A DNA stretch of 47,322 bases from Nodosilinea sp. P-1105 (GCF_012911975.1 NZ_SMDQ01000041.1:4132-51453), one strand, 5' to 3'; positions 7,898 through 16,716 are shown, counted from the stretch's first letter. Program-made: numbers and translations. Notes: generated by a model not told the origin, from the letters alone.

Positions 7898-8485
7898 GTG
7901 TCACAGGTTAAACAGATTGCGGGTGCTGGAATTCCCCTCAGGGGCAATGACATTGACACCGATCGGATTATCCCGGCTCGGTTTCTTAAGTGTGTCACCT
8001 TTGATGGCCTAGGGGAGCAGGTGTTTGCCGACGATCGCGCGGCCCTAGCCGGAGAGCACCCCTTTGACCAACCCCAGTACCAGGGAGCCACTGTATTAGT
8101 TGTCAACCGCAACTTTGGCTGTGGGTCATCCCGCGAGCATGCTCCCCAGGCCTTGGCTCGCTGGGGCATTAAAGCAGTGGTGGGAGAAAGCTTTGCCGAA
8201 ATCTTTTTTGGCAACTGTGTCGCCATTGGTATTCCCTGCTTAACGGCTGAAACCCCTGCGATCGCCCAACTGCAAGCTGGCCTTGAGGCCGACCCTGGTA
8301 CCCCGATGCAGGTGGATCTCAACCAACTCACCGTCAGCCACGGGGCCACCACGGTGGCCGTCACCATGCCTGCCGGGGTGAGACAGGCGTTTTTAGCCGG
8401 TACCTGGGATGCCTGTGGGCAGTTAGTGGCCAATGAAGAGGCCATTCGGGCGACGGCAGCCAAGTTACCCTATGTCGCTTGGTGA
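7898..8485 (+). CDS. leuD: 3-isopropylmalate dehydratase small subunit
   Basis: LeuD, with the iron-sulfur subunit LeuC, isomerises 2-isopropylmalate to 3-isopropylmalate in leucine synthesis. The 195-residue product is the aconitase swivel domain. It contains [16 protein letters not shown] (about 17-32), [17 protein letters not shown] (about 69-85), [20 protein letters not shown] and the C-terminal [20 protein letters not shown]. The GTG start at 7898 is supported by AAGGAGAGG seven bases upstream and by the conserved N-terminus. leuC is not in this window, so the two subunits are encoded apart, as is common in cyanobacteria. Confidence 0.93.
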   Translation: MSQVKQIAGAGIPLRGNDIDTDRIIPARFLKCVTFDGLGEQVFADDRAALAGEHPFDQPQYQGATVLVVNRNFGCGSSREHAPQALARWGIKAVVGESFAEIFFGNCVAIGIPCLTAETPAIAQLQAGLEADPGTPMQVDLNQLTVSHGATTVAVTMPAGVRQAFLAGTWDACGQLVANEEAIRATAAKLPYVAW

Positions 8486-8588
8486 TCTGAGTTTTCATAG
8501 ATTTGCAAACAGGCTGTTGGTTTGACTCGTGCCCTAGGCACTCTCTAAGCAGGTGTGTGCACATCATCTCCCATCACAGGCTGTCCCT

Positions 8589-10238
8589 ATGGTTTCTCCA
8601 GCTGTACGATCATTGCCCTGGCCGTTGGTCGTCAACCCTGCCCTGGCCCCAGTCGTCGATCCGTCACCCGAGCCAGAGGGTGGAGCGATTATCCCGGTGG
8701 CGACTTTAAAGCAAGCGGTGTGTCGGATGGTGCCACTGGCGGCGCAGCGATTTTCCTTTAGGCTCGATCAGCCCCAGTCGGCGGCAGTTGTAGCGGCGGT
8801 GCGACAGTTGATCGAGCTGGTGATTAGCCTGCGATCGCCGACGGGGGGCTGGCCCGCTGACATTCCCCAAACCCCAGACAAGCTGGCCCCCTATGTCAGC
8901 GAAGAGGTGGAGGTGCTCCTAGACGTTCTGGCCCATACCCCAGCGGCTCCTTGTCCTCCCCCCACCCTACATCCCTTCTTGGACCTGGTCCCCACCCTAC
9001 TGTGGCTGATCGCCAGCAGTAGCTACGAAACCATGCACCTGCTGGAAGGGGTGCGGGCTCGGGTCTATGCCACCGATGCCCAGTTCAGCTTGCGAATTAT
9101 TCGTCTGGTGCCGGTACTAGAGCTAACCACAGAGAGCGGCCAGGCGGCAATCGATTTGGTCACCCTAGAGGCTCCAGCAACGCATCTCTATCTATCGGGA
9201 CACGCCACCTTGCGTCTGTTAGACAACGACCTGGATAATCAACCGCTGTCGGTTAACCAACTCCGCCAACAGCTGGTCCAGGTGATGGGCCAAGCCCAAC
9301 CAGAGCTAACGGCCTGGCTGGGGGCTGGTAGCGAGATCACCGCCCTGATTCCTGGTCAGCCCTGGCAACCAGCAAGAGTGCGGCTGCGGCTGTATTTAGC
9401 CGATATGGGCCCCCAAGAAGCTAAGGCCCTGCTGATGGCGATGACAGCTGTCACCCCGCCCCCAACAAGCGTGGCCCCCCAGGGGGTAGCAGGGATTGAT
9501 GGGCCAACGGGCGAGTTTACCCTAGATGATTTTGCCGACACCTTACCCGATAGTGGCACACCGTCTCCTGGGATTCTAGGGGACTGGCTCACCTTTATCG
9601 ACGAAATATGGATCCATAATTTCTTGGTCTGCTATGGTCAGCGGCTCCTGGGGCAACAGGTATCCGGCTTGTCCCAGGGGCCAGCGGCTGAGGCGACCCA
9701 GCTTGCTCTAACTTGGGTGCAGCGGGCCTATGGGGCCGCCAGTGGGGTGGTGGGGCCTAACGGTCTGTTTAAGCAGACCTTTGTGCATGAACCGGTTTTA
9801 GTGGCTGATGTGTGGCCCCGGCTGCGCTGGCATATGGCCCAAACCTCGGCCCGGCTGATGCAGTGGATGGGAGGCCTATCGGCTCAGGTGCTAACCCCAG
9901 GAGGCGGTTGGCAGCGGGGTAGTTTACAGTTGCGATCGCTGATGTCCCTGACCACCGAGAGCCATCGCTGGGTGATTGATCTCAGTAGTGGCAAGCTGCT
10001 ACCAGCTAGCCCCGAAGCCCTAGAGCATGGGACTGTCGTGAGGTTGCTGGCAGGCTACGATCAGGAACCTGTAACCATCGCCGATTTGATGACGCTGATT
10101 AACCAAGACCTGTATGACTATGCCCCAGCTCTGGCGGCCCTGGGGCAGGGCACCCCTATCCATCTCCATCGGATGGAAACAGCAGAGGGCTGTCAGGTGG
10201 GACGCCTGGCCTTAGATTGGTACTTTACATGCCACTAG
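8589..10238 (+). CDS. conserved-type cyanobacterial protein, unknown function
   Basis: This ORF gives 549 residues from the ATG at 8589; a longer reading starts at 8553, but neither has a strong ribosome-binding site. I do not recognise a domain. No signal peptide and no clear membrane span are visible. The middle (about residues 280-320) is proline/glycine rich and may be a linker between two folded halves. The C-terminal half is rich in tryptophan and helix-like sequence (FIDEIWIHNFLVCYGQRLL, RLRWHMAQTSARLMQWMGG). Codon use and HIP1 content match the neighbours. Its TAG stop lies within the left border of repeat R2 (10235-10352). Confidence 0.75.
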   Translation: MVSPAVRSLPWPLVVNPALAPVVDPSPEPEGGAIIPVATLKQAVCRMVPLAAQRFSFRLDQPQSAAVVAAVRQLIELVISLRSPTGGWPADIPQTPDKLAPYVSEEVEVLLDVLAHTPAAPCPPPTLHPFLDLVPTLLWLIASSSYETMHLLEGVRARVYATDAQFSLRIIRLVPVLELTTESGQAAIDLVTLEAPATHLYLSGHATLRLLDNDLDNQPLSVNQLRQQLVQVMGQAQPELTAWLGAGSEITALIPGQPWQPARVRLRLYLADMGPQEAKALLMAMTAVTPPPTSVAPQGVAGIDGPTGEFTLDDFADTLPDSGTPSPGILGDWLTFIDEIWIHNFLVCYGQRLLGQQVSGLSQGPAAEATQLALTWVQRAYGAASGVVGPNGLFKQTFVHEPVLVADVWPRLRWHMAQTSARLMQWMGGLSAQVLTPGGGWQRGSLQLRSLMSLTTESHRWVIDLSSGKLLPASPEALEHGTVVRLLAGYDQEPVTIADLMTLINQDLYDYAPALAALGQGTPIHLHRMETAEGCQVGRLALDWYFTCH

Positions 10239-10352
10239 TACAGGAAGGCAGAAGGCAGAAGGCAGAAGGCAGAAGGCAGAAAGGGAACCCCATTCTACGT
10301 AAAGGTTTGCACCGACAGAAGTAGGTGAGTCATTCCTGCCTCAGAGTACTAG
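10235..10352. repeat. dispersed repeat, family R2, copy 2, with heptamer array
   Basis: The element runs from CTAGTAC to GTACTAG with inner GGCAG/CTGCC, and contains five tandem GAAGGCA heptamers (about 10243-10280). It fills the whole gap between two convergent genes. The CTAG at each border provides the TAG stop of both: 10236-10238 for the plus-strand gene and 10349-10351 for the minus-strand response regulator. Confidence 0.7.
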
Positions 10353-11047
10353 GTGGTCACCAGCCCGTGTTCCAGGGCGAAACGCACCAGTTCAGTGCGG
10401 CTGTTGGTGCCGGTTTTGCCGAAGAGGCGGCTGACGTACTTTTCCACGTTGCGCACACTGGTTTCCAGACGACTGGCAATTTCCTTATTCATCAACCCTT
10501 CGGCCACCAGGTCTAAGACACTCTGCTCCCGGGCGGTTAGATCAATGCGAATATCGGAGGGCACTTTGGTAATGCCGCCCTTTTGGGTCAGCATTGCTTT
10601 GATTTCTTCAATCTGCCGGGCCATTACCGCAATGTCGGGGAGATCGCCGGTATCGGGGGTTTGGGCGGCATGGCGCTCCATCAGGTTTCCCACCACCGCA
10701 ACCAATTCTTCAGGGTCAAAGGGCTTAGAGAGGTAGGCGTCACAGCCAGCGTTATACCCCTGGATGCGATCGCTGGTCATCCCTCGCGCCGTCAAAAACA
10801 GAACTGGCAACCCTTTGAAGCGAATGTCATCCCGCACCTGGGCCAGAAAGGCGTAGCCATCTACCTGGGGCATCATAATGTCGGAAATGAGCACATCTGG
10901 GGTGGCTTGCTGCAATAAATCCCAACCCTCTTTGGCATTGCTGGCGACTCTGACGGTAAAGCCACTATCTTCTAGATAGGCTTGCACCGCTTCGCGCAAC
11001 CCTGGTTCATCGTCTACAAGTAAAATGTCACCGGCATGTTCAGACAT
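10349..11047 (-). CDS. NarL-type response regulator, Rre1/Ycf29-like
   Basis: This 232-residue protein (ATG at 11047, MSEHAGDILLVDDEPGL) has a receiver domain and a LuxR-type helix-turn-helix. The receiver has DDE at the acidic pocket, the phospho-acceptor aspartate in LISDIMMPQVDGYAFL, T in FLTARG and K in LSKPFDPEEL. A linker helix (about 135-160) leads to LTAREQSVLDLVAEGLMNKEI and TSVRNVEKYVSRLFGKTG. The receiver sequence looks close to cyanobacterial Rre1 (the plastid ycf29 homologue), which works with Hik2/Hik34 in stress responses. No kinase gene is adjacent. Confidence 0.88.
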   Translation of the reverse strand: MSEHAGDILLVDDEPGLREAVQAYLEDSGFTVRVASNAKEGWDLLQQATPDVLISDIMMPQVDGYAFLAQVRDDIRFKGLPVLFLTARGMTSDRIQGYNAGCDAYLSKPFDPEELVAVVGNLMERHAAQTPDTGDLPDIAVMARQIEEIKAMLTQKGGITKVPSDIRIDLTAREQSVLDLVAEGLMNKEIASRLETSVRNVEKYVSRLFGKTGTNSRTELVRFALEHGLVTT

Positions 11048-11177
11048 AGAAAAACGGGGAATGATCAATTACTGCTAACTGTAACCTGGAACTGGGAAGA
11101 CCGGGCAGCCCCTTTCAAGCAGACATAAATCTCCCCTGGGCCAGAGCTGCAGGGGAGAATCGCCATTGCGGTTGAGG

Positions 11178-11537
11178 TTAATTGGCACTGGCGGTGGCCT
11201 GGGCGGTGGCTAAGACCTGAGGCAGACCAATTTCACTGCACACTTCATAGAAGGTGGTGACGGGTGGTGTCTCGAATAGGTGGGCAATCTTAGCCAGGGT
11301 TTGGGCATAGATCGTATCTTGATGGGCGTCCATATCCTCAATGCTATCCCAGAGAATAATGGCGATACCGCGATCGGTGCCGGGTTCCTGGAGCAGGTAG
11401 GCCCCTTGAAACCCTTTGGTGTAAGTGGAAACAGCTTTTTCGTAAAGCTGGCGAGCCTCCGAAAAGCAGCCTGGCTTAAATTCGCCAATGGCAACGTAGG
11501 CGTATTTATGCTTCAAAAAATCGTCAAAATCAGACAT
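11178..11537 (-). CDS. small ABM-like (dimeric alpha/beta barrel) protein
   Basis: This 119-residue protein has a beta-alpha-beta layout resembling antibiotic-biosynthesis-monooxygenase/EthD folds. A strand YAYVAIGEFKPG is followed by the helix FSEARQLYEKAVSTYTKGF, the strand GAYLLQEPGTDRGIAIILWD, the helix SIEDMDAHQDTIYAQTLAKI and a final strand TTFYEVCSEI. No catalytic residues can be named. Such proteins are often small dimers with unknown or haem/polyketide-related roles. It is followed on the same strand by the Rre1-like regulator with 130 bases between, so co-transcription is possible but unproven. Confidence 0.65.
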   Translation of the reverse strand: MSDFDDFLKHKYAYVAIGEFKPGCFSEARQLYEKAVSTYTKGFQGAYLLQEPGTDRGIAIILWDSIEDMDAHQDTIYAQTLAKIAHLFETPPVTTFYEVCSEIGLPQVLATAQATASAN

Positions 11538-11627
11538 GGATAGATTAAGTCAACATACGAATTACCCTTTCTAGTGTGGAGCAATGGCTGCAGAGGGCTG
11601 CCCTTTCTAATCAAGCTTTTAGAATCG

Positions 11628-12188
11628 TTACGGTTCTTCTAACAAGCGATCGCCCCAGGTGCGCAGGGTACGCCCTAACCAGCCTTTGAATTGTCGCCAT
11701 CGGTGGCCTAGCTGTTGCCCTTGGTGGCGGGCTGTGTCACCCCAGTTGTCTAAGTTTGGCGACGACGCCCAGGTAGGCCAACCGGTTTTGGCTTTGGGTA
11801 GGGTAACCACGATTGCCCCCTGGTGATAGGCGACTTGCATCTGGCGATCGCTCACCCTTGCTGGTAGCGCCACCGTTTGCTGAAAATGGTTAATGCCAAG
11901 GCCATAGCCGAGGAGGCTGTGATACTTCGACTGTCGTTGACCAAAAAAGGTCAGCGATTGGCGGCTGGCTTGCACCTGTACCGCCTCGGGGTCTACACCG
12001 GGCAAAAAGGCGGTGACCACTAACCGATCTCCGGTATCTTGAATTTCAATGGCAGGCACTTGCAGTCGCCCAGAGGGGGACAGGTCCACAGGCATCAGGG
12101 CCGCCGCGATCGCATCTCGTTGGGCCTGGGCGGCGGTCAACCCCCACATGGTAGGCCAGGATGAAGTAGACCAGGATGTCATCGGCAT
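11628..12188 (-). CDS. Hsp20/alpha-crystallin-type small heat-shock protein
   Basis: This 186-residue protein carries an alpha-crystallin domain at about residues 43-130. Strands include VPAIEIQDTGDRLVVTAFLP, GVDPEAVQVQASRQSLTFFG, FQQTVALPARV and QMQVAYHQGAIVVTLPKAK, the last being the family's conserved final strand. The C-terminal tail (about 135-186) is unusually long and rich in tryptophan, glycine and arginine and lacks an obvious I-x-I motif, which is odd for an sHSP that forms large oligomers. No CIRCE element was seen upstream. Confidence 0.82.
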   Translation of the reverse strand: MPMTSWSTSSWPTMWGLTAAQAQRDAIAAALMPVDLSPSGRLQVPAIEIQDTGDRLVVTAFLPGVDPEAVQVQASRQSLTFFGQRQSKYHSLLGYGLGINHFQQTVALPARVSDRQMQVAYHQGAIVVTLPKAKTGWPTWASSPNLDNWGDTARHQGQQLGHRWRQFKGWLGRTLRTWGDRLLEEP

Positions 12189-12344
12189 AACTCAACTCCC
12201 TTACCACGTACAATCTTTGTACCGGATATTCCCCTTGGGTATAGGGCTCTGGTCTCAGGACAGTCATGACCATTACCCGGTTTGGGACAGTACCCGTCAT
12301 ACTTAGATCATGCCTTCTGCCCCTGGGGTTGACAGTTGGGTAAG

Positions 12345-12361
12345 CCCCCTGACCAAGGGGG
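12345..12361. promoter_or_regulatory. short GC hairpin before dinB
   Basis: CCCCCT-GACCA-AGGGGG forms a six-pair stem 47 bases before the dinB start. It has no T-run, so it is more likely a leader hairpin than a terminator. No cyanobacterial LexA box was recognised here. Confidence 0.35.
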
Positions 12362-12408
12362 TATAACCGTCATCCTGAGCTCTCTGGCGTTGGCGGCTTG
12401 AATCAACC

Positions 12409-13485
12409 ATGGGACAGCACAAAATTCTCCATATCGATATGGATGCCTTCTACGCGGCGGTGGAGCAGCGAGACTTTCCTGCCTATCGGGGGAAGCCCCT
12501 GGTGGTTGGGGGCCGTCCCGAACAGCGGGGAGCCGTCGCTGCTGCCAGCTACGAAGCCCGCCAGTATGGCATCCACTCCGCCATGCCATCCCGGGTGGCC
12601 CAACAGCGCTGCCCCGAGTTGATTTTTGTGTCCCCTCGCTTTGCCGTGTACAGGGTGGTCTCTCAACAAATTCGTGACATCTTTTACCGCTACACCGACC
12701 TGGTGGAGCCGTTATCCCTGGATGAAGCATACCTGGATGTCACCACCAACCACCGGCAAGACCCCTCGGCCCTGCGGTTGGCCCGGGCGATTAAACAAGA
12801 CATTGTGGCCGCCACCCAATTAACCGCCTCGGCGGGGGTTTCATTCAACAAGTTCTTAGCCAAAATGGCTTCTGGACAAAACAAGCCCGACGGCCTCACC
12901 CTGATTTGGCCTCACCAAGCAGAGTCCTTTGTGGCCGCCTTACCGATTGCAAAATTCCACGGCATTGGGCGGGTCACGGCCAGCAAAATGCATCGTCTGG
13001 GTATCCATACCGGGGCTGATCTACGGCAGTGGCGCGAAGCTGACCTGGTTCAGCGTTTTGGCAAGGTGGGTCGGTTTTACTACCGGGTGGCCCGGGGTCA
13101 GGATGACCGACCTGTGAACCCCCATCGCATCCGCAAGTCCATCGGGGCCGAGCGCTCCTTTTCTCAGGATTTGACTACCCTAGAGGCAATGTTAGCGGCC
13201 CTAGCGCCCATTGCCCAAGCGGTGAGTACCCGTCTGGCCGAGCAGCGTCGCCAGGGCTATACCCTGACCTTGAAGATTAAATACGCCAACTACCGCCAAA
13301 TTACCCGCAGCCGTACCCTGATGGAGCCCATTGGGCCAGACTCCCCCCTGTTGGATTGGGCTAAAACCATGTTGGTGAACAACTTGGACCCAGGGCAGCC
13401 GGTGCGTCTCCTGGGGTTAACCGTCTCCCAACTGCTGCCGCCAGCCACTACCCACTATGTGCAACTTTGTCTAGATATTGGCTAG
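12409..13485 (+). CDS. dinB: DNA polymerase IV (Y-family)
   Basis: DinB is an error-prone translesion polymerase. The 358-residue product has the N-terminal catalytic motif ILHIDMDAFYAAVEQRD, the second acidic motif PLSLDEAYLDVT (about residues 101-112) and ASAGVSFNKFLAKMAS. A helix-hairpin-helix region with FHGIGRVTASKMHRLGIHTG and the little-finger domain (ERSFSQDLTTLEAMLAAL, YTLTLKIKYANYRQITRS) follow. All catalytic acidic residues are present. A C-terminal beta-clamp peptide is not obvious. It is followed on the same strand by prmC with a gap of about 96 bases. Confidence 0.93.
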   Translation: MGQHKILHIDMDAFYAAVEQRDFPAYRGKPLVVGGRPEQRGAVAAASYEARQYGIHSAMPSRVAQQRCPELIFVSPRFAVYRVVSQQIRDIFYRYTDLVEPLSLDEAYLDVTTNHRQDPSALRLARAIKQDIVAATQLTASAGVSFNKFLAKMASGQNKPDGLTLIWPHQAESFVAALPIAKFHGIGRVTASKMHRLGIHTGADLRQWREADLVQRFGKVGRFYYRVARGQDDRPVNPHRIRKSIGAERSFSQDLTTLEAMLAALAPIAQAVSTRLAEQRRQGYTLTLKIKYANYRQITRSRTLMEPIGPDSPLLDWAKTMLVNNLDPGQPVRLLGLTVSQLLPPATTHYVQLCLDIG

Positions 13486-13581
13486 GGGTAGGGGATAATA
13501 ACGTCGAGCCCATGCTGGCTGGAAAAACATGAGGGGGACGGTGAATCACCATGCCGATTGAGACTGAGGACGGTTGTGATC

Positions 13582-14505
13582 ATGGGCCGAGCTAGGGTAT
13601 CGCCACAGGTCGTGTCAGGACAAGCCCTGTGGGACTGGTGGCAAATGGCCCGCACCCAGGCGACGACGGCTGGCGTCAACCCCCAGGAACTAGACTGGCT
13701 GCTACGGGCGGTGAGTGAGTTAGATGGCCTGGCCCTGCGCCTGGGTCAGTTTCGGCATCAGCCCCAGGTGCCCCTGAAGATGAGCCTGGAGGATCTGAAT
13801 CGGCTGTGGCAGCAACGCCTGGGCGATCGCAGACCGATCCAGTATTTGGTAGGCGAAACCCCCTGGCGGGACATGACCCTAGCGGTATCAACGGCGGTGC
13901 TGATTCCCCGTCCCGAGACTGAGTTGATTGTGGATATAGCGGTGCAGGCGGTGGTAGCGGGGGGCGATCGCACCGCCCACCTACAACAGGGGCTATGGGT
14001 TGATTTGGGCACCGGTAGTGGGGCGATCGCCCTGGGGTTGGCCCGAGCCCTGCCGCACATTCGCGTGCTGGCGGTGGATCTCAGCCCAGCCGCCCTGGCG
14101 GTGGCTAAGGAGAATGTGCAGCGGTATAACCTGGGCGATCGCATCACCCTAGTCCAGGGCTCCTGGTTTGCCCCGCTAACCGCCTATCGGGGCAAGCTCA
14201 GGGCGGTGGTCTCCAACCCTCCTTACATTCCCTCGGCGGTGTTGCCCACCCTTCAACCCGAGGTCATTGACCATGAACCCACCGCTGCCCTGGATGGGGG
14301 GGACGATGGGCTACGGGCCATCCAGACGCTGATTCACCAGGCTCCAGGGTATCTGGTGCCCGGCGGGCTGTGGCTGGTGGAAATGATGGCTGGCCAGGGG
14401 GCCGCTGTGCAGACCCGACTCCACCAGCAGGGGGACTACTGGGGGGTAGACATTATCAAGGATTTGGCAGGGCGCGATCGCTTTGCCCTGGGGTTTCGCC
14501 GCTAG
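13582..14505 (+). CDS. prmC: peptide chain release factor N5-glutamine methyltransferase
   Basis: PrmC (HemK) methylates the GGQ glutamine of RF1 and RF2 with SAM. The 307-residue product has the N-terminal helical domain (WDWWQMARTQATTAGVNP to RRPIQYLVGETPW). The Rossmann domain follows with LIPRPETELIVDIA, SAM motif VDLGTGSGAIALGLA, acidic DLSPAAL and the catalytic NPPY in VVSNPPYIPSAVL. The ATG at 13582 has GAGGA upstream. A TTG at 13558 would add eight residues that the family does not need. The neighbouring Uma2 gene converges on it. Confidence 0.92.
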   Translation: MGRARVSPQVVSGQALWDWWQMARTQATTAGVNPQELDWLLRAVSELDGLALRLGQFRHQPQVPLKMSLEDLNRLWQQRLGDRRPIQYLVGETPWRDMTLAVSTAVLIPRPETELIVDIAVQAVVAGGDRTAHLQQGLWVDLGTGSGAIALGLARALPHIRVLAVDLSPAALAVAKENVQRYNLGDRITLVQGSWFAPLTAYRGKLRAVVSNPPYIPSAVLPTLQPEVIDHEPTAALDGGDDGLRAIQTLIHQAPGYLVPGGLWLVEMMAGQGAAVQTRLHQQGDYWGVDIIKDLAGRDRFALGFRR

Positions 14506-14645
14506 GGATTTCCGCTTATCGAGTCCGGCGGCCTTGGTTGAACCTAGAACCCAAACGTTGTCTTTATGGCTGGGGTGACGCTGGTGCAGTGGCTCCAGGA
14601 CATCATGTTTGGCTTTTCTACGTCTTGCCTAGAAAGGGGATATCG

Positions 14646-15224
14646 TTACGGCTGCCCAGCGGCAAAAAGCTGTGCCGGGGTGAGGTGCAACTCTGGAAAC
14701 TGGGGAGAAGTAATGGCGCGATCGCCGCCATAAGTCCCAACTGGCTCATACCCCTGCCCTGCCTGGGCCAGCACCAACACGGTTTGGTCTGCGGGGTGAA
14801 TAACCCAGTATTCGGGAATGCCCAGGTCTTCATACTGGGCGCGCTTCGCCACGTAGTCACGCTGCCACTGTAACTCGCCCGGGCTGACCACCTCCACCAC
14901 CAGCAGCGGTGGCGGCATCGATAGACGAATAGTGTTGCGCGGGGCCAGCAGCTCCACATGCTCAGGACGGATAATGGCTAGATCTGGGTAACGGTTTTTG
15001 GGTTCGCCCCGCACCTCTAGTTCCAGGCCATGGGGCCTAACCCGCAAGTGCCCAACCAGATTGGCAAACTGAAGCGCCAGGAAAAACGCGATACTGGTGT
15101 TGTAGCCTGACTCAGGGGGCACTTCAATCAGTTCTCCATTAAAGAGCTCATAGAGGTGATCTGAACCGTCATCGTAGGCCAGATAATCCTCAAAGCTCTG
15201 AAACCTGAGTTTAGTTTGCACCAT
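14646..15224 (-). CDS. Uma2-family (DUF820) putative restriction-fold nuclease
   Basis: This 192-residue protein belongs to the Uma2 family, which is greatly expanded in cyanobacteria and has a PD-(D/E)XK fold. Visible motifs are the N-terminal YELFNGELIEVPPESGYNT, the catalytic-type PDLAIIRPE and LVVEVVSPGE, and RDYVAKRAQYEDLGIPEYWV with the following WVIHPADQTVLVL. The family's biological role is not established. The protein appears full length. The ~140 bases between it and prmC show no clear terminator. Confidence 0.9.
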   Translation of the reverse strand: MVQTKLRFQSFEDYLAYDDGSDHLYELFNGELIEVPPESGYNTSIAFFLALQFANLVGHLRVRPHGLELEVRGEPKNRYPDLAIIRPEHVELLAPRNTIRLSMPPPLLVVEVVSPGELQWQRDYVAKRAQYEDLGIPEYWVIHPADQTVLVLAQAGQGYEPVGTYGGDRAITSPQFPELHLTPAQLFAAGQP

Positions 15225-15330
15225 AGCGAGTAATGGGCCAGTGGAGAAGATAACGTCAGGGTACTCAAGGTAGGTCGCCCCAGGAATTCGGGACGGTTCC
15301 AGTACCTGGATAGTCCCTAGGCCTTCAATT

Positions 15331-16002
15331 TTACCCTCGTTTTTGGAGCCGAATCAGCGAAATTCTGGCCGCTTCCGCCACCTGAAAATGGGCATCTTTT
15401 TCCAAATAGCGTAGGGCGGGCTCGGTTTTAGGACTGGGTAAATGGCCCAGGGCTTCCGCCAGGCGCTGACGCACCAGCCAGTCCTCAGACTGGGCAAAGG
15501 TCAAAATCTCCTCTACTGCAGCTATGTCACCAATTTCGCCAATGGCAGCAATGGCCGCCTGCTGCATCACCGCTTCGTCACTTTTCAGCGCCTGCATCAG
15601 CACATCGTGGGCCCGGGGATCTTTCAAATTGCCCAAGGACACCGCCGCACTAAACCGTACCAACCAGTCGGTGTCTTCATAAAAGGCGCGCACTAACGTT
15701 TCAAACGCCCGGGGATCCTCCAGATACCCCAGCGCTCCTGCCGCATCGGCCCGAATCCCGTAGTCTGGGTCAGCTTTGAGTAACTTGGTCAAAATCTCTA
15801 AGGACTCTTCATCGGGCTTGATGCCCAGGGCAAAGACCGCCATCGAGCGAATTTGCAGGTTCTCGTCATGAAGTGCTCGCTTAATCAGCGGGGCCGCCTG
15901 GTCCGCCGGTACATTCCGCAGAGAGGCCAGGGCCAACATGCGGTCCTTCGAGTCTTTGCTGTTAAGTTGACTAGCAATTTGGTCTAAGTCCACCGGGGCC
16001 AT
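15331..16002 (-). CDS. HEAT-repeat protein, NblB/CpcE-like
   Basis: This 223-residue protein is built almost entirely of ~31-residue HEAT/PBS-lyase repeats. Examples are LIKRALHDENLQIRSMAVFALG, DYGIRADAAGALGYLEDPRA, DWLVRFSAAVSLGNLKDPRA and DWLVRQRLAEALGHLPSPKT. In cyanobacteria such proteins include the phycobilin lyase subunits CpcE/F and the phycobilisome-degradation factor NblB. The length of about 220 residues and a stand-alone gene fit NblB best. I cannot separate the subfamilies by eye. It lies 33 bases downstream of the TPMT-like gene on the same strand. Confidence 0.8.
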   Translation of the reverse strand: MAPVDLDQIASQLNSKDSKDRMLALASLRNVPADQAAPLIKRALHDENLQIRSMAVFALGIKPDEESLEILTKLLKADPDYGIRADAAGALGYLEDPRAFETLVRAFYEDTDWLVRFSAAVSLGNLKDPRAHDVLMQALKSDEAVMQQAAIAAIGEIGDIAAVEEILTFAQSEDWLVRQRLAEALGHLPSPKTEPALRYLEKDAHFQVAEAARISLIRLQKRG

Positions 16003-16035
16003 GATATCTCTCAGAAATGTTACATATTGTCACAG

Positions 16036-16671
16036 TTACTCTTTTAGTATATAGCCTAGGCCAGGCCGCTGGAAGCGACCCAGGTATTCTTCCCCCTGGC
16101 GGGCGGGGACAGAATTGGCCACAGGCTCCAGAGTGGTCAGCTCAAACTGGGGGCTAAAGCGCTGGCGCAACTCCGTCGGGCTGCTGCCAAAGGGCGGTCC
16201 CCCAGATCGGTTGTGGGTAAAGAAAACGGCCAATAGCTCCCCCTTGGGAGCCAGCAGGCCAGACACCAACTGCACGTAGGTATCCCGCAAGGCCAAATCC
16301 AGGGCGCAAAAGCAGGTGTGCTCAATCACATAGTCAAACTGGCCCTGAAACTCCGGCAGGAGTTGAAAAATGTCGCGCTGCACCAGATTAATCGTTACCC
16401 CTGACGCGGCAGCCATCTGGTTCAGAGCCACTAAAGCCGACGGGGCAAAATCTACCGCTGTAACCGTAAACCCATGACGCGCAAATAACAAGGCATCGTA
16501 GCCTCGCCCGGCCCCTAAAACAATCGCCGACCCCGGCGGCGGTGCCTGAGGAGACGCCAGTAGGGTGACAAAAGCCGGTGCTGGCTGGCCTAAATCCCAG
16601 CCCGTGGTACCCTCCTGGTAGCGGCGTTCCCAAGCTTCAGCGTCCAGGCTAGGGGAGGATTGTGTGGTCAT
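16036..16671 (-). CDS. TPMT-family SAM-dependent methyltransferase
   Basis: This 211-residue protein matches the thiopurine/halide methyltransferase family. It has the N-terminal WERRYQEGTTGWDLGQPAPAF, a modified SAM-binding loop IVLGAGRGYDALLFARHG, the acidic AVDFAPSALVAL, and DYVIEHTCFCALDLALRDTY. Members methylate small S or halide nucleophiles (thiopurines, thiocyanate, iodide), making methyl halides in plants and marine microbes. The real substrate here is unknown. The HEAT-repeat gene follows closely on the same strand; I see no functional reason for the pairing. Confidence 0.85.
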   Translation of the reverse strand: MTTQSSPSLDAEAWERRYQEGTTGWDLGQPAPAFVTLLASPQAPPPGSAIVLGAGRGYDALLFARHGFTVTAVDFAPSALVALNQMAAASGVTINLVQRDIFQLLPEFQGQFDYVIEHTCFCALDLALRDTYVQLVSGLLAPKGELLAVFFTHNRSGGPPFGSSPTELRQRFSPQFELTTLEPVANSVPARQGEEYLGRFQRPGLGYILKE

Positions 16672-16716
16672 GAAAATACCTGTCTTGCGCTGGAACCCGC
16701 TTGGAGTAAGAGGGGC

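Noticed and set aside
7605..7911. Two overlapping plus-strand frames before leuD
   Set aside because: They run through repeat R2 and the leuD leader, have no ribosome-binding sites and show no protein-like composition.
10243..10280. Heptamer array as a CRISPR
   Set aside because: The unit is 7 bases with no spacers; it is a simple tandem repeat inside a dispersed element. No CRISPR array or cas gene was seen in the window.
14370..14873. 167-codon frame overlapping prmC and Uma2
   Set aside because: It is a shadow of prmC in another frame continued through the intergenic region and antisense to Uma2; codon use is poor.
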